This document shows positions 45,001 to 51,158 of a DNA stretch of 51,158 nucleotides, piece by piece. Origin of the DNA: Desulfacinum infernum DSM 9756 (GTDB taxonomy: Bacteria > Desulfobacterota > Syntrophobacteria > Syntrophobacterales > DSM-9756). Within the stretch, counting starts at the first letter, position 1; every line of letters begins with the position of its first letter. The stretch lies in the NCBI RefSeq assembly GCF_900129305.1, contig NZ_FQVB01000033.1:1-51158 (forward strand), given 5' to 3'. Both the position numbers and the translations under genes were made by a program. The notes below the pieces were generated by a model. The model saw only the letters and a program-made list of their open reading frames with translations. It had not been told where the DNA came from and did not search any database.

Positions 45001-45404
45001 AAAGCCCTCTGCCCCGTGGAACCGGGCGGATTCTTCTGGTGGACGACGAGGAATCGGTGGTAACCTTGGGCCGGGAAATGCTCCAAAAGGCGGGTTACCG
45101 GGTGGAGACGGACACCGACCCCAGAGCCGCCCTGGAAAGGATCCGCTCGGCCCCGCACGCCTTCGATCTGGTGATCACGGACCTCACCATGCCTCACATG
45201 ACGGGCGTGGACCTGGCGGAAGAGGCCGCCCGAATCCGCTCCGATCTTCCGGTGATCCTCTGCACGGGCTACCATGAGGCCTCCCAAACCTTGAAGCCCA
45301 ATGGGAACATCCGCGCCGTTCTCTCCAAGCCCTTCCTCACCAAGGACCTGGCCGAAGCCGTGGTGAAGGCGATCCGTCCGGACCCGCAGGAAACGGTGGC
45401 ATGA
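42069..45404 (+). CDS. Hybrid sensor histidine kinase with PAS domains
   Basis: The 1111-residue membrane kinase has a first membrane helix at about residues 29-50. An extracytoplasmic sensor domain of about 270 residues follows (contains [21 protein letters not shown]), then a second helix at about 320-345 and three PAS domains, the last with [19 protein letters not shown]. The phosphoacceptor His746 is in [13 protein letters not shown]. The HATPase has N box [10 protein letters not shown] and G boxes DTGCGIP and GTGLGLAVV, and a C-terminal receiver domain has Asp1038 in [15 protein letters not shown] 42069 follows GGAGGCGAG. No separate response regulator is next to it. It precedes the iron transporter operon by 100 bases; a link is not shown. 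Confidence 0.9.
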   Translation: MGKCESAAAQTASAAEKGASGLFRLRGPVLVPFVVAMSLLLGLFVFGIHRVLESSTREFSQRRFESFRSLWETALEREAGLMEEALLKLAAKPALLEAFTLRSVDSLLEAAAPDFVRLKQNHHMTHFYFMDPSLRVFLRVHHPKLSGDVITRWTARRAQTTLKTARGVELGPMGTLTLRVVIPWIHAGRLMGFLELGKEVGTILTSIHQATGLHLAAFVEKERLDRDLWSEGQKVLGRPDTWTAFRTVVLSDTTLSPVPEPLVPYIDEENHQAGQTDIRFGWAGRTYRSRFFHLKDASGKSIGDIAVLTDITERVAHARRMLIGFGTAAFLLCSSLVLFMAGYLGRVETVVRRTHQQIMDLERGRSCFILQEMPVLVSLLTPSGTFETWSTWAQKTFGFGPEEAVGILRPDDLVEDARLLEELRREAAQSAYASKECLGRTRDGGHLWLRVTLLTIPVTGETLYILEDETARKEAEDRLQAQYAFLQTLLDTIPNPIYYTDARGRPAGCNAAFLKFFGLEEAGQPGGGAFAHLEKAAVFLSWLERDRKLLESGHMHVEEQEILDREGRPRSVIFNRAVFRLKDGAVGGVVGILTDITERRKAEEQRILLATAVDQTADVVIVTDRDGRIEYVNPAFEKVSGYTREEALGRAPWDLPGLGMEEATRYEIRDAVLSGRVWTGRVRTASRDGAPTQLEGKVSAIRDGRGRLTHYVAVYRDVTEKSRLEDQLRQAQKMEAIGTLAGGIAHDFNNILLSINGYTELLLQRLPPDDPGKRYAERVLQGGQRAKDLVAQILTFSRQGDRHPKPLELSTIVKETTKLLRASIPTTIDIRCTIRAERAVVLADPTQMHQVLMNLCTNSAHAMGSKPGLLEIVLDEVLVGGEGIPCPPGVSPGPYVRLQVRDTGCGIPESIRHKIFDPYFTTKKPGQGTGLGLAVVHGIVKDHGGFIQVESETGKGTAVRVFIPAVAEPATAEPPTSESPLPRGTGRILLVDDEESVVTLGREMLQKAGYRVETDTDPRAALERIRSAPHAFDLVITDLTMPHMTGVDLAEEAARIRSDLPVILCTGYHEASQTLKPNGNIRAVLSKPFLTKDLAEAVVKAIRPDPQETVA

Positions 45405-45421
45405 ATCTGGATCGTTTTTTG

Positions 45422-45450
45422 TTGACAAAAAAGTTAGAGGCGCCTAATTA
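45422..45450 (+). promoter_or_regulatory. fbp promoter with DtxR/IdeR-like operator
   Basis: TTGACA (45422-45427) and TAATTA (45445-45450) have a 17-base spacer. The palindrome TTAG-AGGCGC-CTAA (45434-45447) overlaps the spacer and -10. It shares its half-sites and 14-bp size with the operators before feoA and the DUF2325 gene. Confidence 0.62.
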
Positions 45451-45504
45451 CGTTCGTGGTCTCGAAAATGCTTGTCATGCATCCAACAATGGGAGGTAAA
45501 CTTC

Positions 45505-46518
45505 ATGAAAAAGCGGTTCACTTTCTCGCTCACCCTGCTTCTGGCACTCATGGCAGTGTCCACGTTCAACGCCCTCGCCGATACCCACTCCCTCGTGGTC
45601 TACTCGGCTCGAAATGAACACCTCATCAAACCCCTCTTCGATCTTTATTCCCAGAAGACCGGGGTCTCCATCCGCTACATCACCGACAAAAGTCCGGCCT
45701 TGATCCAGCGCCTCAAGGCCGAAGGACCCAACACCCCGGCGGACATCCTTTTGACCGTGGACGCCGGAAACCTTTGGCGGGCAGCCCGGGAAGGCCTGCT
45801 GCAACCTGTCTCTTCCCCGGCACTGGAAAAGAACATCCCGTCACACCTCAGAGACCCTCAAGGTCGATGGTTCGGTTTTTCCGTGCGGGCAAGGACCATC
45901 GCCTACAACACCCAGCTGGTGGATCCTTCGGAGCTGACCACCTATGAGGACCTGGCCGATCCCAAGTGGAAGGGGAGGCTTTGCCTGAGGACTTCCAAGA
46001 AGGTCTACAACCAATCGCTCGTGGCCATGCTCATGGCCCAAAACGGCGAGAAGGCCACCGAGGAGATGGTTCGAGGTTGGGTGGCCAACCTGGCGACGGA
46101 CGTCTTTTCCAATGACACCAAACTGCTGGAGGCCATCGCCGCGGGCCAGTGCCAGGTGGGCATTGTGAACACCTACTATTATGGTCGTCTCATGAAAGAA
46201 AAGCCGGATCTTCCCCTGGCCCTTTTCTGGCCGGATCAGGACGGAAACGGGGTCCATGTGAACGTGTCGGGCGGCGGGCTCGTCCGTCATGCCAAGAACG
46301 AGGAGGAGGCCGTCCGGTTTCTGGAATGGCTTTCCACGTCGGAAGCTCAGCGGATCTTCGCGGACCTCAACATGGAATATCCCGCGGATCCCTCCGTTTC
46401 TCCCCATCCGACGGTGGCAAGCTGGGGGAGCTTCAAAGCCAGCTCCTTCAACCTGAGCCAAGCCGGGGAACTCCAAGCCGCCGCCATCATGCTGATGGAT
46501 CGCGCCGGATACAGATAG
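45505..46518 (+). CDS. fbpA: Fe(III)-binding periplasmic protein (FbpA/FutA type)
   Basis: The 337-residue protein has a signal peptide cleaved after ALA (about residue 25) and the transferrin-like fold of ferric iron-binding proteins: LVVYSARNEHLIKPLFDLYSQ near the N-terminus and the iron-ligating tyrosines in VNTYYYGRL. It carries Fe3+ to the inner-membrane permease. GGGAGGT precedes ATG 45505; an upstream in-frame ATG at 45472 lacks such a site. It is the first gene of the fbpABC operon under a DtxR-like operator. Confidence 0.92.
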   Translation: MKKRFTFSLTLLLALMAVSTFNALADTHSLVVYSARNEHLIKPLFDLYSQKTGVSIRYITDKSPALIQRLKAEGPNTPADILLTVDAGNLWRAAREGLLQPVSSPALEKNIPSHLRDPQGRWFGFSVRARTIAYNTQLVDPSELTTYEDLADPKWKGRLCLRTSKKVYNQSLVAMLMAQNGEKATEEMVRGWVANLATDVFSNDTKLLEAIAAGQCQVGIVNTYYYGRLMKEKPDLPLALFWPDQDGNGVHVNVSGGGLVRHAKNEEEAVRFLEWLSTSEAQRIFADLNMEYPADPSVSPHPTVASWGSFKASSFNLSQAGELQAAAIMLMDRAGYR

Positions 46519-46525
46519 GCAACCC

Positions 46526-48169
46526 ATGAAAGCCGTCACCTGCACGATTCCTTCAGTGCGCCGTTTCTTTCTCCCTGGATCAGGGCGGCAATGGGCCATC
46601 TGGGCCCTTGCCGTCCTGATCACACTGCCCTTGTGGGCCATTGTGCGGACCGCCCTGGGCGACAGCAGGAACGTATGGGATCATCTGGTCAGGCATTTGA
46701 TGTGGGGGCTTCTGTCCAACACATTCTGGCTGGTGCTTGGAGTCGGAGTTTTCACCCTTTTGCTGGGAAGCAGCTTGGCATGGTTGGTGGCGTTTCGCGA
46801 TTTTCCGGGAAGGCGCATCTTTTCATGGGCCTTGGCGCTTCCTCTCGCCATGCCGGGCTACGTGCTGGCGTTCGTCATGGTGGGGCTCTTCGATTTTACG
46901 GGGCCTGTGCAGACTTATCTTCGAAAGCTGATGGGAGGAGACCTTCCATGGTTTCCTTCCGTTCGGTCTCGAGGCGGCGTCATCTTCACCATGACTCTGG
47001 CCCTCTACCCCTACGTGTATCTCATGTTGCGCGAGGCATTTCAAAGTCTGAGCGGACGCACTCAAGAGGCGGCCCAAAGTCTGGGCCATTCTCCCGTCTC
47101 CGCTTTCTTGAGGGTGGTGCTGCCCATGGCTCGCCCTTGGATCGGGGCCTCCCTCTTTTTGGTCGTCATGGAGTGCCTGGCCGATTTCGGGACGGTGGCC
47201 GTCTTCAATTACGACACCTTCACGACGGCCATCTACAAGGCCTGGTACGGCCTCTTTTCCATCGAAGCGGCGGCCCAACTGGCCTTGACCCTCCTTTCCT
47301 TCGTATTCCTGTGCGCCTTTCTGGAACACCGGGAACGGCGTCGGAGGCGATACCACCAATCGACCCGTTCATCCCGAGCGATTCCGCCGCCCCTGGGCCC
47401 AAGGACCAAGTGGCTGGCAACCGGTTACGCTTTCCTGGTTCTCTTCCTTTCCGTCCTGCTTCCCATGGGGCAGCTCCTGGCCTGGACCCTCCCCCAACTA
47501 AGCCAAATACCCTCACGCGACCTGCTGCTGGTCGGGAGGACATTTTTCCTGGGAACCTTGGCGGCACTGGTGGTGGTTGGGGTGTCCCTGATGATGAGTT
47601 TCTGGCAGAGAAGATCTCCCGGTACGGCCACCGACTTGGGCGTCCGCATAGCCACCCTGGGTTATGCGTTTCCCGGATCGGTTTTGGCCGTCGGGGTCTA
47701 CCTGCCCTTTGCTCTTTTGGACAATCTTCTGGCGGATCTCAAAATCTCTTCCTTCGGCGATGGGACCTTCCAGCTCAAGGGGACGCTTCTGGTCATGCTC
47801 TTCGGATATCTGGTTCGTTTTCTCGCCGTGGGCCATGGGGCCGTGGCAAGCGGCATGGAGCGATGCTCGCCCCAATTGGAGAACGCGGCGCAATCCCTGG
47901 GAGAATCCGGCTGGGGCGTTTTACGTCGGATCCACCTGCCCCTGCTCACCCCCAGTCTTTTGGCAGCCGGAGCTCTGACCATGGTGGAGGTCATGAAGGA
48001 AATGCCTCTGACGCTCATGACCCGCCCTTTCGGCTGGGATACCTTGGCGGTGAGAATCTTCGAATTGACCTCTGAGGGCCTTTGGGAACAAGCCGCTCTG
48101 CCGGCCTTGATCCTGGTGTTGGTGGGCTCAATCCCCATGATGCTCGCCAGCCGCGGCGTCCGGGTCTAA
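46526..48169 (+). CDS. fbpB: Fe(III) ABC transporter permease (FbpB type)
   Basis: The 547-residue inner-membrane permease consists of two fused halves with six predicted membrane helices each. Both EAA loops that contact the ATPase are present: EAAQSLGHSPVSAFLRVVLP and ENAAQSLGESGWGVLRRIHL. Length is normal for the FbpB/FutB family. It begins seven bases after fbpA with only a weak ribosome binding site, implying translational coupling, and is followed by the ATPase gene after 20 bases. Confidence 0.93.
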   Translation: MKAVTCTIPSVRRFFLPGSGRQWAIWALAVLITLPLWAIVRTALGDSRNVWDHLVRHLMWGLLSNTFWLVLGVGVFTLLLGSSLAWLVAFRDFPGRRIFSWALALPLAMPGYVLAFVMVGLFDFTGPVQTYLRKLMGGDLPWFPSVRSRGGVIFTMTLALYPYVYLMLREAFQSLSGRTQEAAQSLGHSPVSAFLRVVLPMARPWIGASLFLVVMECLADFGTVAVFNYDTFTTAIYKAWYGLFSIEAAAQLALTLLSFVFLCAFLEHRERRRRRYHQSTRSSRAIPPPLGPRTKWLATGYAFLVLFLSVLLPMGQLLAWTLPQLSQIPSRDLLLVGRTFFLGTLAALVVVGVSLMMSFWQRRSPGTATDLGVRIATLGYAFPGSVLAVGVYLPFALLDNLLADLKISSFGDGTFQLKGTLLVMLFGYLVRFLAVGHGAVASGMERCSPQLENAAQSLGESGWGVLRRIHLPLLTPSLLAAGALTMVEVMKEMPLTLMTRPFGWDTLAVRIFELTSEGLWEQAALPALILVLVGSIPMMLASRGVRV

Positions 48170-48189
48170 TAACGGAAAGGAAACGGGAG

Positions 48190-49311
48190 ATGTCCTTTTT
48201 GAACGTGCAGAACGTAAGCTGCCGCTACGGCAACCGATGCGTCATCCGGCATCTTTCCATGACTCTGGAGAAGGGTGAAATCGGCTGTCTACTCGGTCGA
48301 AGCGGTTGCGGCAAGAGCACGCTCTTGCGGGCCATCGCCGGCTTCGAGCCCCTGCGGGACGGAACGATTACCCTGGGAGACAGGCTCCTTTCTCACCGCA
48401 CCCACCTCGTGCCTCCACACAAGAGGCAAATCGGTTTGGTTTTTCAGGACTACGCTCTTTTTCCGCACCTGACGGTGGCCGCCAACGTCTCTTTCGGATT
48501 GCGCCACCTTCCCCGAAACCAACGGAAGGCCCGAACGGCGGAGGTTCTGAGGCTCGTGAGGATGGAAGGTATGGAAGAGAGATATCCCCACGAGATTTCG
48601 GGGGGGCAGCAGCAGCGGGTGGCCGTGGCACGGGCCTTGGCTCCTCGCCCCATGCTCCTTCTCCTCGACGAACCCTTCTCCAACCTGGACCCCTGTCTTC
48701 GAGTAGATTTGGCTTTGGAAGTCCGGGAAATTCTCAAGAAGCAGGACATCACGGCCCTCATGGTCACGCACGATCAGGGAGAAGCCTTCGCCGTTGCCGA
48801 CAGGGTGGGGGTTCTGGACGGGGGGGAGCTGGCCCAATGGGATGAGCCGACCCGACTATTTCTGGACCCCGCCACCCGGACGGTGGCGGAATTCGTGGGA
48901 GTATCCTCCTTCCTTCCCGGGCATCTGATTTCTTCCAAAGCGGCGGCAACATCTCTGGGCGTTTTACCGATTCGCCGACAAAGCACAAGCCCTGCGGGTG
49001 AGGGAGTGGACATTTTGCTTCGCCCTCCGGATCTGGTCCAGGATCCGGCAGGTCCTGTAAGCGCCGTTGTGGTGCGATCCGTGTTGTCCGCAGCCGGATC
49101 CATGTATCTGGTGGAATTGGATTCGGGAGACCGGTTGTATGCCGTTTCGCCCGAACGATTCCCCAGGCCGGCAGGATCAAGGGTCCGACTTCGCCTTGAG
49201 CCTCCGCCGCCAGGAGGCTGGCCCGCCTACGGGACCGACGGCCATGACCGGGAAACCTGCCCTTTCGATCCCACCATTGCCAAAAACAAGGAATTTCCCG
49301 TGGCCGTGTGA
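48190..49311 (+). CDS. fbpC: Fe(III) ABC transporter ATPase (FbpC type)
   Basis: The 373-residue ATPase has the Walker A motif GRSGCGKST, Q-loop VFQDYALFPHLT, signature ISGGQQQRVA, Walker B LLLLDEPFSNLD and H-loop VTHDQ. A C-terminal TOBE-like extension of about 130 residues has a regulatory look; in FbpC it can bind iron. ATG 48190 follows AAAGGAAACGGGAG; longer in-frame starts lie inside fbpB. It completes the FbpABC importer. Confidence 0.93.
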   Translation: MSFLNVQNVSCRYGNRCVIRHLSMTLEKGEIGCLLGRSGCGKSTLLRAIAGFEPLRDGTITLGDRLLSHRTHLVPPHKRQIGLVFQDYALFPHLTVAANVSFGLRHLPRNQRKARTAEVLRLVRMEGMEERYPHEISGGQQQRVAVARALAPRPMLLLLDEPFSNLDPCLRVDLALEVREILKKQDITALMVTHDQGEAFAVADRVGVLDGGELAQWDEPTRLFLDPATRTVAEFVGVSSFLPGHLISSKAAATSLGVLPIRRQSTSPAGEGVDILLRPPDLVQDPAGPVSAVVVRSVLSAAGSMYLVELDSGDRLYAVSPERFPRPAGSRVRLRLEPPPPGGWPAYGTDGHDRETCPFDPTIAKNKEFPVAV

Positions 49312-49462
49312 CGCCAAAGGAACCGTGCGCCAACCCCCTGAAAAGATGTGGCCTTTCCTGGCACTTTCGGCTTGTCCTGTAGGTTCACTTGGTCGTAAAG
49401 TGCTTTAAAAGTTCCCCTTTAGAGACTTTACCGATCTTTGACCTTTTTCACAGGAGGGTCCC

Positions 49463-49837
49463 ATGAAAGCCTTGCAGTGGATGTTGCCGGTTTTGGTCTT
49501 GTGTTCATGGGTTCTTGCGGCACCGGGTGCGGCCCAGGTGGACTATCCCGAGGAGATGGCTCAGGTGGTGGCCCAATACCCCGACTCCACCGTGGAGATG
49601 GCCATGAAGATGCAGCAGGGCACCCAGGTCATGCTCCACACCAAGGATGAACCCAAGAAGGTGTTCGCGTTCTACAAGGAGGCTCTGAGCGGAGACGGCT
49701 GGGAATCCCAAATGGAGATGGCCCAGGAGGAAGGCATCCAGGGCCACTGGGTAAAGGGTGACCGGATGATGCACGTAATGGTGACCCAGGACGAAGGGGA
49801 AACCGCCGTGATGCTCATGCTGGGCAAACAGCAGTAA
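49463..49837 (+). CDS. Small exported protein, unknown function
   Basis: The 124-residue protein has a signal peptide (MKALQWMLPVLVLCSWVLAAPGAAQ) and a single small domain: YPDSTVEMAMKMQQGTQVML, then VFAFYKEALSGDGWE, GHWVKGDRMMHVMV and a last strand. This pattern, with a strand, a helix containing FYKEAL and a GW turn, recurs in many envelope proteins of unknown role. AGGAGGG precedes ATG 49463. The 150 bases upstream carry the inverted repeat GTAAAGT (49395-49401) / ACTTTAC (49425-49431), possibly an operator. Confidence 0.78.
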   Translation: MKALQWMLPVLVLCSWVLAAPGAAQVDYPEEMAQVVAQYPDSTVEMAMKMQQGTQVMLHTKDEPKKVFAFYKEALSGDGWESQMEMAQEEGIQGHWVKGDRMMHVMVTQDEGETAVMLMLGKQQ

Positions 49838-49902
49838 GGAAGGCGCGGTTCCTCACGGGAGAGAGCAAAGCCCGCCCCTCCAAAAACGCGTTGATCTGTT
49901 GG

Positions 49903-50053
49903 CTAGGAGCTTGTCCGAAAACGATTGATTTGCGCCGTTCAACGCCCATCCGTCATCCCCGCGGAAGCGGGGATCCAGAATTTTCAGTAAGTTATGAACT
50001 CCCGCTTGCGCGGGAGTGACGATTGGTGGAGTCCTCGGACAGCCTCTTGGAGG
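49903..50053 (-). repeat. Palindromic MITE-like element, family A, copy 2
   Basis: This element of about 151 bp is highly similar, on the opposite strand, to 5697-5844. It starts with CTAGGAGCTTGTCCGAAAA, contains ATCCCCGCGGAAGCGGGGAT and ACTCCCGCTTGCGCGGGAGT, and ends with the inverse terminal repeat. It fills the gap between the small exported protein and the MBL hydrolase. A partial family C arm lies just before it near 49868. Confidence 0.78.
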
Positions 50054-50105
50054 CAAGGGCTGCTCTACGCTGTCAGAGTCTGTCCGCCGACTTTCAAATG
50101 CCCCG

Positions 50106-50933
50106 CTACTCGAAGATCTTGGCCATTTGGGCGACGCCGTCGGAGTCGGGGGCGATGGAACGGGCCTTTTTCCAGCATTCGCGGGCTTCTTCCGGCTGCC
50201 CGGCGTCCAGGAGATCCCGCGCCATGAGAAGCCAGGCCGTTTCGGGCGGGTTCTCGTGGAGGGCCTGATAGAGGGTCACCAGGGCGATCTTCACCTGCCG
50301 GTCCCCCTTGTGAAGAACGGGCTCTCCGTGGCCCGGGAAAAGATGGCGGATGGGAAGGGAAAGCAGCCGCCTGAGCGTGCTCACCTTGTCCTGCATGCGA
50401 CCGCCCAGGACCTCGTCGGGCTTGGAAAGGACGGCCGCAAACCGCTCCTTGTGGGGCAATACCGCATCGCCGCCAAAGAGCGCCCCTGCGTCCCGCCAGT
50501 AGAAAGCCAGATCCCCGGCCGTGTGACCGGGAAGGTGCAACACCTCCAGGGGCGGATCGCCGTCGATCACATCCCCGTCTTCCACAAAATGCATCTTTCC
50601 CGCCTCTTCCACGCTCCTGAAGAATTCGGGAAAGGGAGGGCGAAGCAGCTTCAGGTATTCCCGGGTGAGCTTGTGGACGAACAGATCGGGGGCCGTCACT
50701 TGATAGATCTCCGCCATGCCGCCCACGTGGTCGAAATGGGCGTGGGTGAGCAGAATCCGCTCCAGGTTTTCCACAGGCCCCATTTCCCGAAGCTCGTCCA
50801 CAAGGCCCAGCATGTTCCCCGTGTCGATGAGCGTGCGGCCTCCATGCAGCACGTAGGCGCCTGAACACGGCCCGGAATCCGGTATCCAGCCCAGTCCGGC
50901 CAGCCTGGAATCTTCTCCTTCGAAAGTCTTCAA
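50106..50933 (-). CDS. MBL-fold metallo-hydrolase
   Basis: The 275-residue metallo-beta-lactamase-fold hydrolase has the zinc motif THAHFDHVGG (His64, His66, Asp68, His69), a third metal region HLPGHTAGDLAFY and a FPGHGEP motif. The last 50 residues form a helix pair like a TPR unit (LLDAGQPEEARECWKKARSIAP). Substrate is unknown; glyoxalase II and related thioesterases belong to the same fold. The start is TTG at 50933 with GGGGAGG 10 bases upstream. Confidence 0.87.
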   Translation of the reverse strand: MKTFEGEDSRLAGLGWIPDSGPCSGAYVLHGGRTLIDTGNMLGLVDELREMGPVENLERILLTHAHFDHVGGMAEIYQVTAPDLFVHKLTREYLKLLRPPFPEFFRSVEEAGKMHFVEDGDVIDGDPPLEVLHLPGHTAGDLAFYWRDAGALFGGDAVLPHKERFAAVLSKPDEVLGGRMQDKVSTLRRLLSLPIRHLFPGHGEPVLHKGDRQVKIALVTLYQALHENPPETAWLLMARDLLDAGQPEEARECWKKARSIAPDSDGVAQMAKIFE

Positions 50934-51017
50934 CGTGCCAACCTCCCCTTTTCCCCGGAAACACCCGGTTCGTTTCCATCCGTTGGATCCTCTTCAACCG
51001 CCCAGAAAACTTTACGA

Positions 51018-51046
51018 TTCCTAGAACACTCCCCTCCTCAAGTCAA
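51018..51046 (-). promoter_or_regulatory. Promoter of the MBL hydrolase gene
   Basis: On the minus strand TTGACT (51046-51041) and TAGGAA (51023-51018) have a 17-base spacer, about 85 bases before the TTG start. The match is moderate. Confidence 0.45.
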
Positions 51047-51064
51047 TCCGCGCCGGGGTGCCTT

Positions 51065-51158
51065 TGTTAATGGCCAACTAAAATGACCCACCTACGGCCA
51101 TCAAAAATGACCCACCTTGAGGATGCATTGGCGATGATTTGGCCGTACAACCCCATCT
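51065..51158 (+). mobile_element. Probable IS21-family terminus (truncated by window edge)
   Basis: From TGTTAATGGCC onward there are two direct copies of a 24-bp unit (51071-51094 and 51095-51118), each containing GGCC and AAAATGACCCACCT. A TGT start and short tandem repeats carrying GACCCAC just inside the end are typical of IS21-family termini. No transposase reading frame lies within the window, so only the edge is seen. Confidence 0.55.

Noticed and set aside
49370-49387. Sigma-54-like sequence TGGCACTTTCGGCTTGT before the small exported protein gene
   Set aside because: The distance between the GG and the would-be GC is two bases too long and the -12 GC is not present.

Overview
The window looks like a piece of a high-GC sulfate-reducing or syntrophic Desulfobacterota (Deltaproteobacteria) chromosome. 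The pointers are heterodisulfide-reductase-like (Hdr) genes, TusA and DsrE sulfur-relay proteins, a DUF2325/Feo iron locus and many palindromic intergenic repeats. The genus cannot be named from the sequence alone. No tRNA, rRNA or CRISPR array was seen.

Layout. (1) 0.4-7.4 kb: a minus-strand operon encodes two HdrA-like flavoproteins, a winged-helix protein, HdrC and an HdrB/D-like CCG protein. Upstream lies a tusA/mvhD-like pair, and divergent from it a dsrE-like gene behind a clear sigma-54 promoter. This is the best candidate for an uncharacterised system: a cytoplasmic electron or sulfur transfer module. (2) 7.6-13 kb: a universal stress protein, a GAF protein preceded by a tiny ORF and a hairpin, then a PEP-synthase-like protein translationally coupled to a dual-specificity phosphatase carrying a YkgJ-like Cys domain. 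(3) 12.9-21.2 kb: class II photolyase, DUF1295, GPH-type symporter, DUF1499, DUF2177, FAD oxidase, a frameshifted DUF1365-CFA fusion and a flavin-binding split-barrel protein. The set resembles the photo-oxidative (singlet oxygen) response genes of other proteobacteria. (4) 21.3-28.6 kb: a small conserved protein and a broken paralogue of it, then a TetR repressor divergent from an RND efflux operon. (5) 28.7-34.5 kb: iron uptake (feoA, DUF2325, Cys-rich peptide, feoB, small helical protein, porin). (6) 34.7-38.1 kb: ADP-forming acyl-CoA synthetase, hotdog thioesterase and iron-sulfur flavoprotein. (7) 38.4-41.7 kb: MarR, a PerR-type regulator and katG. (8) 42-51 kb: a hybrid histidine kinase, an Fbp-type Fe(III) ABC transporter, a small exported protein, an MBL hydrolase and, at the right edge, what looks like the terminus of an IS21-type element.

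Two regulatory threads cross the window. A DtxR/IdeR-like half-site palindrome (TTAG...CTAA) sits in the promoters of feoA, the DUF2325 gene and the fbp operon, which suggests one iron regulon. A shared 16-bp PerR/Fur-like box precedes both perR and katG. The intergenic spaces carry at least two families of about 150-225 bp non-autonomous palindromic elements with the same terminal repeat. In two places their ends supply the stop codon of the preceding gene, and in one place the ribosome binding site of the next.
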